From contig JBCBJV010000005.1 of NCBI GenBank assembly GCA_038522945.1, positions 62,001 to 126,000 of the forward strand: a stretch of 64,000 nucleotides of DNA, in the 5' to 3' direction. The position numbers were made by a program, and so were the translations under genes. This DNA is from MED-G105 sp038522945. GTDB taxonomy: Bacteria; Pseudomonadota; Alphaproteobacteria; Caulobacterales; Parvularculaceae. The notes below the pieces were generated by a model. The model was not told where the DNA came from. It ran no database searches and saw only the letters and a list, made by a program, of their open reading frames with translations. Shown here one piece after another: positions 9,943 to 17,966 of the stretch. Every line of letters starts with the position of its first letter. Positions within the stretch are counted from its first letter, which is position 1.

Positions 9943-10761
9943 TCAGTCGACCAGTGCAGCTTCGTCCGGCATGCCCACAATGTGGAACCCGGCATCAACG
10001 TGTAGCGTTTCGCCTGTGCACGAAGCCCCGAGATCAGACAGAAGATAAAGTGCCGCTCCGGCAACACCGCGCGGGTCGGTGTCGTCGCGCAACGGGCTTG
10101 CCTTGCGATTGAACGAGAACATGTGGCGTCCAGAGGAAATGCCTGCCGCTGCAAGCGTCTTGATTGGCCCCGCTGAAATCGCATTCACCCGGATGTTCCG
10201 TGGGCCGAGGTCGCGGGCGATATAGCGTGTTGAGGCTTCAAGCGCTGCTTTTGCCACGCCCATCACATTGTAATTAGGGATCGTCCGCTCACTACCCAAA
10301 TAGGTGAGCGTAATCATGGATCCGCCTTCATTCATGATCTTCGCGGCGCGATTGGCTGCGTCCACAAATGAGAATGCGGAGATATCCATCGTGTCTTTAA
10401 AGTTCTGGCGCGTGGTGTTTTCCACGAATGAACCTTCCAGCGCGACCTTGTCGGTGAAGGCAATCGCGTGGACCAGAAAATCGAGGCTCCCCCATTCATT
10501 TTCGATTGTGGCAAACGCAGCATCCATATGCGCATCTTGCGTGACGTCACATTCAAGGATCAGCGACGCATTGACACTTTCAGCCAGCGGACGAACGCGT
10601 CGTTCCATGGCCTCATTCACATAGGTAAAGGCAAGCTCGGCGCCTTGGGCGTGAAGCTGCTGGGCGATTTGCCAGGCGATGGAGTTCTTGTTGGCAACGC
10701 CCATAATCAGGCCACGCTTGCCTTTCAGAAGATTGCCTGCGGGGAAGACGTCATCACTCAT
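9943..10761 (-). CDS. fabI: Enoyl-ACP reductase (NADH), FabI type
   Basis: FabI reduces enoyl-ACP in the last step of each fatty-acid elongation round. The short-chain dehydrogenase fold is visible: GLIMGVANKNSIAWQIAQ is the FabI variant of the nucleotide-binding motif, followed by LDFLVHAIAF and the catalytic Tyr-x6-Lys in NYNVMGVAKAALE. NAISAGPIKTLAA forms the flexible substrate-binding loop. The ATG at 10759-10761 follows AAAGGG and gives 272 aa; a 13-codon longer reading lacks a ribosome site. It is the last gene of fabA-fabB-(small membrane protein)-fabI. Confidence 0.96.
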   Translation of the reverse strand: MSDDVFPAGNLLKGKRGLIMGVANKNSIAWQIAQQLHAQGAELAFTYVNEAMERRVRPLAESVNASLILECDVTQDAHMDAAFATIENEWGSLDFLVHAIAFTDKVALEGSFVENTTRQNFKDTMDISAFSFVDAANRAAKIMNEGGSMITLTYLGSERTIPNYNVMGVAKAALEASTRYIARDLGPRNIRVNAISAGPIKTLAAAGISSGRHMFSFNRKASPLRDDTDPRGVAGAALYLLSDLGASCTGETLHVDAGFHIVGMPDEAALVD

Positions 10762-10796
10762 GACTGAACCCTTTCCGTACAAAGAAAATTGCGGCC

Positions 10797-10988
10797 TCAA
10801 AGGCCAAGTTGATTGATCAAGACAACTGTAAGAACAAAGTAGGCACCAAAGATGGCAGCAAAGACGGCCGAGCGTTGCCCGCTCGACAATTGCTTCAGCC
10901 CCTTCATGACAAAATAGAACCAGGCGGTCCCTGCTGCGGCGACAATACCTGCCGAGATGTAAGTCCCAAGAGCGCCGGCGAGATCCAT
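10797..10988 (-). CDS. Small two-helix membrane protein between fabB and fabI
   Basis: This 63-aa product has two hydrophobic helices, about residues 4-28 and 42-60, joined by a short basic loop (KGLKQLSSGQRS). It begins MDLAGALGTYISAG 10 bp after the fabB stop and ends 35 bp before fabI, so it is very likely translated as part of the fab operon. Translation from the earlier in-frame ATG would overlap fabB. I recognise no family. Position suggests a membrane partner or an unrelated passenger of unsaturated fatty acid synthesis; there is no motif to choose between these. Confidence 0.65.
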   Translation of the reverse strand: MDLAGALGTYISAGIVAAAGTAWFYFVMKGLKQLSSGQRSAVFAAIFGAYFVLTVVLINQLGL

Positions 10989-10998
10989 GCCCCGCGCC

Positions 10999-12219
10999 CT
11001 AGCCGTCGTGCCGGGCAATGACAAGACACCCATTGGTACCGCCAAAGCCAAAGGAGTTTGTCAGGAAGCAATCGATCTGAGCATTATCGACCCGCTCGCG
11101 CACAATCGGCAGGCCCTCAAACTCCGGGTCCAGATTTTCAATATGCGCACTTTCAACGAGGAACTTATCGCGCATCATGATCAGGCCATATACCGTCTCC
11201 TGTGCACCAACCGCACCCAGGGAATGCCCGGTCAGGGATTTGGTCGACGAGAAGGGCGGCACATCATTGGAGAATGCCTCACGCAAGGCCGCGGTTTCTT
11301 TGGAATCGCCAATCGGCGTCGACGTCCCGTGGGTGTTCACATAGTCAACGCGCTGCTTCACCGTCTCAAGGGCGCCGTGCATGCAACGCACCGCCCCTTC
11401 GCCATTCAGCTGTACCATGTCGTCGCCATCGGAGTTGGCGTAGTAGCCGACGATCTCACCTAGAATATTGGCCCCGCGAGCAATTGCCCGTTCGCGCTCT
11501 TCCAGAATGACCGCTGCGGCACCGCCAGCAATGACGAACCCGTCGCGGTCTTTGTCATAAGCCCGGCTCGCCATTTCAGGGCGTTCATTAAAGTTCGTGG
11601 ACATTGCGCCCATGGCATCGAACAAATTGGCCAGCGTCCAGTCACAGTCTTCGCCGCCACCTGCGAGCATGACGTCTTGCTTACCCCACATGATCTGCTC
11701 GGCGGCAGCCCCGATACAATGAACCGATGTGGCGCAGGCGGATGAAATCGAATAATTAACGCCCAGGACCTTGAATGCCACCGCCAGCGTTGCGGAATTG
11801 GTCGACGACATCGCCTTGGGCACGACCGTTGGGCCAATTTTCTTTGTACCGCCGGTATCGATCGTTTTCTGGGCCGCTTCTACAATCGATCGCGTCGACG
11901 GGCCGCCCGACCCCATCACAATGCCCGTCATCGGATGACTGACTTCATCATCGGCAAGCCCGGCCATCTCAATGGCTTCTTTGAGGGCGATGTAGTTCCA
12001 ACCTGCCCCATCGCCCATAAAGCGACGCGTACGACGGTCGAGGGCTTCTTCGATGCTCAGGTCAGGGATCGCTTCCACCTGGCAGCGAAAGCCTTTTTCT
12101 TTGAAGCTCTCCGAGGCCGCCGTTCCTGACCGCGCTTCTTTCAATGAGACCGTTACTTCATCGACATTATTGCCGATGGAAGAAACAACGCCCATTCCGG
12201 TAATCACGACTCGACGCAT
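10999..12219 (-). CDS. fabB: 3-oxoacyl-ACP synthase I (FabB)
   Basis: This condensing enzyme elongates acyl-ACP, including the cis-unsaturated intermediates made by FabA. SSACATSVHCIG carries the nucleophilic cysteine, NTHGTSTPIGD the first catalytic histidine, and STKSLTGHSLGA the lysine and second histidine. The thiolase fold is full length at 406 aa and ends with NSFGFGGTNGC. GAGGAT precedes the ATG. Pairing with fabA 49 bp upstream identifies it as FabB rather than FabF. Confidence 0.96.
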   Translation of the reverse strand: MRRVVITGMGVVSSIGNNVDEVTVSLKEARSGTAASESFKEKGFRCQVEAIPDLSIEEALDRRTRRFMGDGAGWNYIALKEAIEMAGLADDEVSHPMTGIVMGSGGPSTRSIVEAAQKTIDTGGTKKIGPTVVPKAMSSTNSATLAVAFKVLGVNYSISSACATSVHCIGAAAEQIMWGKQDVMLAGGGEDCDWTLANLFDAMGAMSTNFNERPEMASRAYDKDRDGFVIAGGAAAVILEERERAIARGANILGEIVGYYANSDGDDMVQLNGEGAVRCMHGALETVKQRVDYVNTHGTSTPIGDSKETAALREAFSNDVPPFSSTKSLTGHSLGAVGAQETVYGLIMMRDKFLVESAHIENLDPEFEGLPIVRERVDNAQIDCFLTNSFGFGGTNGCLVIARHDG

Positions 12220-12268
12220 GGCATATCCTCTTTGGCTGATGGCACAGCGAGCACGACGACAACGTGCG

Positions 12269-12799
12269 CTAGGCCATTCCTGCCTTTAGTTGCTCGGCAG
12301 AGAACAATCCGACTTTCAGGTCTTTAGCCTGATAAATCTCTTTTTCATCGGCAAACAAACGACCGTCGGCCATGCCAAGGATCAGGGTTTTCCGATTAAT
12401 CACCCGGCGGATATCAATTTCGTAGCGCACGGTTTTAGTCGACTGGAGGACCATCCCGGAAAACTTGACCTCGCCTGAACCGAGCGCACGCCCCATGCCC
12501 GGCAGATCCGACCAGGTCAGGAAGAACCCGAGCATCTGCCACAGCGCATCAAGCCCCAGGCAGCCCGGCATGACCGGATCTCCCGGGAAGTGGCAGTCGA
12601 AGAACCACAAGTCCGGATGGACATCGAGTTCAGCGACAACCTGGCCTTTTTCATAGCTGCCGCCGGTATCATTGATTTCAACGATCCGATCGAACATGAG
12701 CATTGGCGGGATCGGCAATTGCGCCGTCCCCTTGCCGCGCAAGCCGTGATAGCCGCAATCGAGGAGTTCTTCGAGGGTGTAACTTGATTTGCCCGGCAT
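12269..12799 (-). CDS. fabA: 3-hydroxydecanoyl-ACP dehydratase/isomerase
   Basis: FabA dehydrates 3-hydroxydecanoyl-ACP and isomerises trans-2 to cis-3-decenoyl-ACP, the branch point to unsaturated fatty acids. The hot-dog fold protein has 176 aa. WFFDCHFPGDPVMPGCLGLD contains the catalytic His, and GLDALWQ holds the Asp that completes the active site. It is first in the fabA-fabB-fabI run. Its 5' leader of about 180 bp carries a short inverted repeat (GCTCCG at 12828-12833, CGGAGC at 12842-12847). The irr gene often found upstream of fabA in alphaproteobacteria is absent. Confidence 0.96.
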   Translation of the reverse strand: MPGKSSYTLEELLDCGYHGLRGKGTAQLPIPPMLMFDRIVEINDTGGSYEKGQVVAELDVHPDLWFFDCHFPGDPVMPGCLGLDALWQMLGFFLTWSDLPGMGRALGSGEVKFSGMVLQSTKTVRYEIDIRRVINRKTLILGMADGRLFADEKEIYQAKDLKVGLFSAEQLKAGMA

Positions 12800-12982
12800 C
12801 GGCTCTCGCCTTGTAATCCTTCCTGGCGCTCCGGTGATGGTCGGAGCTTCTAGTCATCGGGGGCCTGTCTCACACGCCGTGACCGTTATCGTTTATGGTT
12901 TGTAGCCTCGGGTGGTAAAGGCGCAGATCAGTGGGGTCAATCGGGGCGAACACTGTAGGTCCCACGGAGATTAAGCCGGCCA

Positions 12983-13606
12983 CTAACCGGAATTAGGGAC
13001 CCCTCCGGTCAACTGTTCGAGGCTCACGCCCCAAAAGGCGCTGGCTTGCGCCCATCCGCGCGTGTGCCCTGACTTAATCAGCACCCAGTCGCCGCGGCGT
13101 TTTTCGATCCGGGTCAAAACGCCAGGCGCAATGCGCGCTCGCTCGGTTGCGCCGTCCTTGGCGGCGGAGAGCAAAGGCGTTTCTTCCACAGCGAGCACAT
13201 GAGATCGCGCTCTGAGGCGTGTATGAAAGGCCCAGCATTCATCTCCGAACGGGTCGCGAATTTTCCGCCAGTGATCGCGTGTTTCGGCAACGACAACCAC
13301 CGGCAGGCCCGTCCGCCGGTAAGTGAACAAAACCGGATGGCTGCGGCTCGGTCCTTGACGGCAGTAGTCTTTTGGGCCCTTCAGGCTAACAAGCCGGGGA
13401 ACGGGCAGACCCGATGGCGTGTCGATCCGTACATCGCCGGGCACGAATGCAACGGTCTTGACCGGCTCCGCCAACGAGCGGCCATCAGTTTGGGCCCGGG
13501 GGGCGGCACTTTGAGCCCGGGGGGCCTCACTTTGGGCCCAAGCGCTACCAATTCCAATAAGCCACGACGCGAACAATGCCGCGCACCAAACAAAGTGCCT
13601 GCCCAT
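12983..13606 (-). CDS. Secreted SH3-like domain protein
   Basis: A cleavable signal peptide is clear (about residues 1-24, ending GSAWAQ). After it come two near-copies of an AP-RAQ segment (APRAQSAAPRAQ). The DNA there shows a matching GC-rich near-repeat around 13495-13545. The mature part holds two SH3-like repeats, CRQGPSRSHPVLFTYRRTG with DHWRKIRDPFGDECW and a second ending GDWVLIKSGHTRGWAQ. Such bacterial SH3 domains usually bind cell-wall peptides. It is divergent from a hydroxyacid dehydrogenase, an arrangement common in alphaproteobacteria. Its exact role is unknown. Confidence 0.8.
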   Translation of the reverse strand: MGRHFVWCAALFASWLIGIGSAWAQSEAPRAQSAAPRAQTDGRSLAEPVKTVAFVPGDVRIDTPSGLPVPRLVSLKGPKDYCRQGPSRSHPVLFTYRRTGLPVVVVAETRDHWRKIRDPFGDECWAFHTRLRARSHVLAVEETPLLSAAKDGATERARIAPGVLTRIEKRRGDWVLIKSGHTRGWAQASAFWGVSLEQLTGGVPNSG

Positions 13607-13701
13607 CCTTGCCCCTCACAAAGCGCCGCTAGCCCTCCCGGCGAGGACGCTCTGCCAACCTTGCAACTACAGAAACAAGCTTTCATCTTGTGTGAGGCAT
13701 G

Positions 13702-13717
13702 TTAACACCCGGTTAAC
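13702..13717. promoter_or_regulatory. CtrA-like full binding site
   Basis: TTAA, seven bases (cacccgg), then TTAAC matches the alphaproteobacterial CtrA consensus TTAA-N7-TTAA. It lies about 44 bp before the dehydrogenase ATG and 95 bp before the divergent SH3 gene. A third TTAAC is at 13734-13738. Its location also argues that the dehydrogenase starts at 13761 and not further upstream. Binding is inferred from the motif only. Confidence 0.5.
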
Positions 13718-13760
13718 CATGCCGAGTATTCGGTTAACGCCAATTGCTTTTGCGGAGCCC

Positions 13761-14789
13761 ATGCCGTCCTCGCCCGAAAATAGTGCCTCCAGACAAGTTC
13801 CGGTAAGCGTCGCGGTCACGCGCAAGCTGCCCGAGCCGGTTGAACAACGCCTTGCTGATCTGTTTCCGACAACCCTCCCCAATCGGGAAAAAAGCAAGGA
13901 CACGCCGCTGGACCGGGACCAGCTGGTTGAGCTTGCCCGCACCCATTCGGTGCTCGCGGCAACGCTTGGTGATCAACTGGACGCGGCCTTTTTTGAGGCC
14001 GCTGGCGACAAGCTTAAACTCGTGGCGAATTTCGGGGCGGGCGTCGACCACATCGATGTGGCAGCCGCCAACGCCCGTGGCATCACGGTAACCAATACCC
14101 CGTCCGTCCTCGCCGAAGACGCGGCAGATATGGCTATGGCCCTGATCCTCGCTGTGCCTCGGCGACTGGTGGAAGGGGTCCGCGCGCTTGAACAGGAGAC
14201 CTTCACGGGCTGGTCTCCCACCTGGATGCTGGGCCGCCGGGTGCGCGGCAAAAAGCTTGGGATCGTCGGTCTTGGCCGGGTTGGCCAAGCCGTTGCCCGA
14301 CGGGCGAAATCCTTTGGTCTTTCAATCCACTATCACAATCGCCACCCGATTAATCCGCACATAGAAGAAGAGCTGGAAGCCACCTATTGGGAAAGCCTCG
14401 ACCAGATGCTGGCGCGCGTCGACATTGTCTCGGTTAATTGTCCGCATACCCCGGCCACCTATCATCTGCTCTCCAAGCGGCGCCTGGAGCTGCTCCCGTC
14501 CCATGCCTATGTCGTCAACATTTCCCGGGGCGAGCTTATCGACGAGGATGCCCTCGCCGACATGATCGCCGATGGACGCCTGGCCGGTGCCGGGCTCGAT
14601 GTGTTTCAAAATGAACCAAAGCCGAACCAGAAACTGGTCAATGCACCTAACGTGGTCCTGCTGCCGCACATGGCCTCGGCGACCATTGAAAGCCGTCTGG
14701 AAATGGGCGAGCGGGTCATCATCAACATCAAGATGTTTGCAGATGGCCATAAGCCCCCGGACCGGGTAATCCCCGGTCTCGACGAATAG
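13761..14789 (+). CDS. D-isomer-specific 2-hydroxyacid dehydrogenase (glyoxylate/hydroxypyruvate reductase type)
   Basis: This NAD(P)H-dependent enzyme reduces 2-ketoacids such as glyoxylate or hydroxypyruvate. The Rossmann motif GIVGLGRVGQAVARR sits mid-protein. NCPHTPATYHLLS, VNISRGELIDEDAL with the active-site Arg, AGLDVFQNEP with the Glu, and LLPHMASAT with the catalytic His are all intact. I start at the ATG at 13761, after TGCGGAG, giving 342 aa; in-frame GTG 13692 and ATG 13719 lack ribosome sites and lie across the CtrA-like site. Substrate preference cannot be read reliably; gyaR or ghrB are possible names. Confidence 0.9.
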   Translation: MPSSPENSASRQVPVSVAVTRKLPEPVEQRLADLFPTTLPNREKSKDTPLDRDQLVELARTHSVLAATLGDQLDAAFFEAAGDKLKLVANFGAGVDHIDVAAANARGITVTNTPSVLAEDAADMAMALILAVPRRLVEGVRALEQETFTGWSPTWMLGRRVRGKKLGIVGLGRVGQAVARRAKSFGLSIHYHNRHPINPHIEEELEATYWESLDQMLARVDIVSVNCPHTPATYHLLSKRRLELLPSHAYVVNISRGELIDEDALADMIADGRLAGAGLDVFQNEPKPNQKLVNAPNVVLLPHMASATIESRLEMGERVIINIKMFADGHKPPDRVIPGLDE

Positions 14790-14996
14790 CCCTTCACATT
14801 TGCGACGGAAAGGCCCGGCAACTCGCGTTAAACGCGTGGCGCATTCGTCACGCCTTCACACGAACACGCGAGGCACCCCCACCCTTGCTCGATTTTAGCT
14901 TGAAACTAACTAGTTTCGACGAGAGTTAAGCGTCTAGAAAGCATGTTTGCTGGTGCGGGGAAGCCGCCAAAAGCTTTTGGAAGGAATGGCGGCGTG

Positions 14997-15494
14997 ATGA
15001 AACGCGGTCTGACAAAATCGGGTTCGGCTTTCGCCCTGGCAGGAATGGCCGGTGTGTTGGCAAGTGTGATGGCGAGTGTCGCGGCTTTTGCAGACAGCGC
15101 ACCGCAACCTAATCCGTTTGCAAAGTATGCCGACCCGGAAGGGGTTGTCCTGGCGGTACAGCCCGATTTTGACGTCGAGGGCGGCGCGGTCCGTCTTTCG
15201 ATCTATGAAGAAGACCAGTTCCTGGAAGAAGCGCGCGCCAAGTTCCAAGGCGAGCTCAACGAGGACGGCTTTGCGATTGTCCCCGTCGGGGCGCTGCCGG
15301 ACGGCGAATATGCGTTCGTTGCCTATCTGGACGAGAACCGCGACGGCAAACTGAACCGGTCGATCATCGGCTCCCCGAAAGAGCCATTTGGCTTTTCCAA
15401 CGGGGTGCGCCCAAAGCTTTCCAAGCCGGACTTTGAAGATGCGAAAGTGGACGTCGTCCCCGGGTCCGTCATTGTCCTGACGATTGAGGACTAG
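14997..15494 (+). CDS. Secreted DUF2141 protein (paralogue 1)
   Basis: A signal peptide covers about residues 1-35 (MKRGLTKSG, then a hydrophobic core ending AAFADS). The mature domain is DUF2141, a small beta-sandwich seen in secreted proteins. Its typical features are visible: GEYAFVAYLDENRDGKLN, an EF-hand-like acidic turn, followed by IGSPKEPFGFSNGVRP. The start at 14997 is chosen because the signal peptide begins there and AAGGA lies upstream; an earlier ATG at 14943 is possible. Function is unknown. A second DUF2141 gene is inside the sphingolipid cluster at 55145-55708. A 7-bp inverted repeat (GAAACTA, AC, TAGTTTC at 14902-14917) lies in its upstream region. Confidence 0.8.
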   Translation: MKRGLTKSGSAFALAGMAGVLASVMASVAAFADSAPQPNPFAKYADPEGVVLAVQPDFDVEGGAVRLSIYEEDQFLEEARAKFQGELNEDGFAIVPVGALPDGEYAFVAYLDENRDGKLNRSIIGSPKEPFGFSNGVRPKLSKPDFEDAKVDVVPGSVIVLTIED

Positions 15495-15518
15495 TCGCTG
15501 GCGTTCGCGAAAGCAGCG

Positions 15519-16124
15519 CTAATCCCGCAAAAACTCCGCTTCGATCTCGATCGTCACATCCGTGCCCACGGGACCCGCGAATTTGTCGACCCCAAACGCG
15601 GTTCTGTCGAATGTGCCTTTTGCGGAAAATCCGACCACGTATTGATTACCCCGGAGCAAATCGCGCGCCCCGCCATTAAACCTGACATCCAATGTCACCG
15701 GCCGCGCGATGCCCTTCAGGGTCAGGTCGCCTTCAACGGTGCCTTCGGTTTCGCCGGTGACCGTAACGGTCCGCGAGACAAACCTTGCTTGCGGGAACGC
15801 GCTCGCATCGAACCAGTCCGGGCCGATAAGCGTTTCAGCGAAATCGTCATTGGCGATATCGAGCGAGGCGACCTCAATGACCGCGTCCAGCTGCGAGGTT
15901 GTCGGATCATCGGCATCAAATGTGAGCGTCGCGTCAAAGTCTTCAAACCGGCCCACATAGCTGGAGAACCCCAGATGATCGATCTTGAACGTCAGCGCTG
16001 CATGGGTCTTGTCGAGGGTATACTCGCCTTCGCGCAAGGCGCTGGCTTCGGTCTGGACGCGGGGTGCCACGACCGACGCGCAACCGGCTACGCTGGCAAG
16101 AACAAATAACAGAAGAATTCTCAT
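15519..16124 (-). CDS. YceI-family lipoprotein
   Basis: YceI proteins are periplasmic beta-barrel, lipocalin-like binders of long isoprenoid or lipid molecules. The N-terminus is a lipoprotein signal, with cysteine at about residue 15 in SVAGC. The domain starts YTLDKTHAALTFKIDHLGFS, the family's usual first strands, and continues FRG-like as VGRFEDFDATLTFD, then PQARFVSRTVT and GDLTLKGIARPVTLDV. It ends DVTIEIEAEFLRD. The start codon overlaps the moeB stop by four bases (ATGA), so both are translated together. A role in envelope lipid or quinone handling is possible but not shown. Confidence 0.88.
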   Translation of the reverse strand: MRILLLFVLASVAGCASVVAPRVQTEASALREGEYTLDKTHAALTFKIDHLGFSSYVGRFEDFDATLTFDADDPTTSQLDAVIEVASLDIANDDFAETLIGPDWFDASAFPQARFVSRTVTVTGETEGTVEGDLTLKGIARPVTLDVRFNGGARDLLRGNQYVVGFSAKGTFDRTAFGVDKFAGPVGTDVTIEIEAEFLRD

Positions 16125-16921
16125 GCGAGCCTCATGGGTTTGTCTCTTGGGTCTGAAACAGGGCGCTCCAAGGCGCCACAGTCAACACACGATGGATCCC
16201 GTGGCAAGGCAATATTCCGCATACGCTGCGCCAGGCCATCATAAACGAGCAAGCGTCCGGCGAGGCTTTCTCCAAAGCCGACGATCTCCTTCAGCACTTC
16301 CAGCGCGGCCATTGACCCCACGACCCCGGCCAGCGGCCCGAGCACGCCTTCTTCAGCACAAGTCAGGATCGCATCCCGCGGCGGCGCTTCCGGCACAAGG
16401 CACCGGTAGCAAGGCAGATCCCCTGCATAGGGTTTGAACGTCGCCACCTGGCCGGAAAACTGCCCGATCGCCGCTGAGATCAGCGGCACGCGCGCCTTCA
16501 TCGCTGCGGCGTTTACAGCGTATCGCCCCTCAAAATTGTCGATGCCTTCCACCACCAGATCATGGGTGGAGACCAAGGCATCGGCATTTTCCGCGTTCAG
16601 CTTTTCGCTCGCAACATGCACATTGAGACCATCATACATCGCCAGGGCGGCGTCCGCCGCAGCTTGAGCCTTGAGCAAATCGACATCGCTTTGTCGGTAG
16701 ATGACCTGGCGCTGGAGATTGGAGAGGTCCACATGGTCATCGTCAATAATTGTCAGCGTACCCACGCCGGCAGCTGCGAGGTATTGAATGACCGGCGCTC
16801 CGAGGCCACCAGCGCCCACCACGAGCACCCGCGCGGCCTTGAGTTTCATCTGCCCCTGGGCGCCCACCTCTTTCAGCAGGATGTGACGGAGAAATCGCTC
16901 CCGGTCTTGATCAGTCAGCAT
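16121..16921 (-). CDS. moeB: MoeB/ThiF-family E1-like adenylyltransferase
   Basis: This enzyme activates the C-terminal glycine of a ubiquitin-like sulfur carrier (MoaD or ThiS) by adenylation. VLVVGAGGLGAPVIQYLAAAGVG is a full ATP-binding motif, with IDDDHVDLSNLQRQV following it. Two zinc-binding CxxC pairs are present, PCYRCL and SCVDCG. No rhodanese domain is attached, so it is the short form (266 aa). It could serve molybdopterin or thiamine synthesis; no other gene of either pathway is in view, so the symbol is a best guess. It is followed by yceI in a 4-bp overlap. Confidence 0.88.
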   Translation of the reverse strand: MLTDQDRERFLRHILLKEVGAQGQMKLKAARVLVVGAGGLGAPVIQYLAAAGVGTLTIIDDDHVDLSNLQRQVIYRQSDVDLLKAQAAADAALAMYDGLNVHVASEKLNAENADALVSTHDLVVEGIDNFEGRYAVNAAAMKARVPLISAAIGQFSGQVATFKPYAGDLPCYRCLVPEAPPRDAILTCAEEGVLGPLAGVVGSMAALEVLKEIVGFGESLAGRLLVYDGLAQRMRNIALPRDPSCVDCGALERPVSDPRDKPMRLA

Positions 16922-16943
16922 GGGAACCGAAATACAAAGCCCG

Positions 16944-17135
16944 CTACCACCAGCCGAGGAACCGGCCGAGCGGCGCCCCGATCAGGATCACGAGCCCGAC
17001 GAGAATGACCGCAAACCCGAGCCCTTTGAAATTGCCCGGCAGGCGTCGCAGCAATAGCCCAATGATCACGGTGACCGCGCCCACCAAGAAGAGCGACTCC
17101 TTGAGAGCCGCAGGGATCATCTCCGTCCATTCCAT
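16944..17135 (-). CDS. Small membrane protein, 63 aa
   Basis: The product has two hydrophobic helices (about residues 11-28 and 36-58) separated by LLRRLPGNFKGLG, a short basic turn. I do not recognise a family. It lies 22 bp before the moeB start on the same strand and 128 bp after dut, so it is probably part of a dut-to-yceI transcript. A shifted frame (16915-17130) is also open but is rich in Gly/His/Arg and lacks a hydrophobic core, so it was rejected. The start has no good ribosome site; a start five codons in is possible. Confidence 0.6.
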   Translation of the reverse strand: MEWTEMIPAALKESLFLVGAVTVIIGLLLRRLPGNFKGLGFAVILVGLVILIGAPLGRFLGWW

Positions 17136-17263
17136 TAGGCTAATGTAGGGCCGCTGGTGTGGGTGGGCAAGGCGGCGACATCAAAGCAGGACTGGACCGC
17201 CAAGGCGCAACCCTCGCGCGAATTTTCAGGGGTTCGCGAAGCCAAGGCCGGTCAAAGACTGCC

Positions 17264-17767
17264 TCAAACCCCTGTCGAGCCGAAACCGCCGGCCCCGCGG
17301 TCGGTTTCATCAAGGCTGTCGACTTCCTCGAATACCGCCTGGAACACCGGGGCAAAGACCAGCTGACCGATGCGCTCGCCGCGATTGATCGTGAACGGCG
17401 TGTCCCCGTGATTGATCAGGATCACCTTCATCTCGCCGCGATAATCTGCATCGATGGTGCCCGGCGCGTTGACGCACGAAATGCCATGCTTGGCGGCCAG
17501 CCCGGACCGCGGGCGCATCTGTGCTTCCCACCCCGGCGGCATCGCCATGGCGAGCCCCGTCGGGATCATGGCGCGCGCGCCCGGCTCCAGCACCACGGGC
17601 TCATTCGGCGGCAAGGCTGCGCGGACATCACAGCCCGCCGCAAGAGCGGTTTCATACTTTGGCAGATCAAGGCCCGCCCCATGGGGGAGTTTCATGAGCT
17701 TGACCGAGACAGTGCCGGTTGCCGGCTCCGCGCGGCCGAGGCCAAGACTTTCATTTGCATTTGTCAT
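17264..17767 (-). CDS. dut: dUTP diphosphatase
   Basis: Dut hydrolyses dUTP to dUMP and pyrophosphate, keeping uracil out of DNA and supplying dTMP synthesis. All five trimeric dUTPase motifs can be found: AGCDVRAAL (motif 1), PRSGLAAKHGI (2), NAPGTIDADYRGEM with the catalytic Asp and uracil-recognising Tyr (3), RGERIGQLVF (4) and RGAGGFGSTG (5). The ATG at 17765-17767 gives 167 aa. A longer in-frame reading adds a basic, serine-rich stretch without homology. The usual neighbour coaBC is at the other end of the window. Confidence 0.95.
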   Translation of the reverse strand: MTNANESLGLGRAEPATGTVSVKLMKLPHGAGLDLPKYETALAAGCDVRAALPPNEPVVLEPGARAMIPTGLAMAMPPGWEAQMRPRSGLAAKHGISCVNAPGTIDADYRGEMKVILINHGDTPFTINRGERIGQLVFAPVFQAVFEEVDSLDETDRGAGGFGSTGV

Positions 17768-17966
17768 GGCAAGGCCTATACCGCGCCAAACTAGCGACGG
17801 CGAGCCGAGGGACCTGGAAAGTTTTCCAACCCCATTTCGAGTTTGCCTGATCTGAAACCCCAGCAAACTTGCGGGATTAGCGAAGTTATCGAACACCCCA
17901 TCGGTATGGGGTATAGTACTCGCTGAAAACAAACCCTGGACGGGATGAGGATTGCACCAAGCGCCA

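Noticed and set aside
15497..15515. Hairpin CGCTG/CAGCG between the convergent DUF2141 and yceI genes as a terminator
   Set aside because: Five-base stem with a 9-base loop and no T run; too weak.
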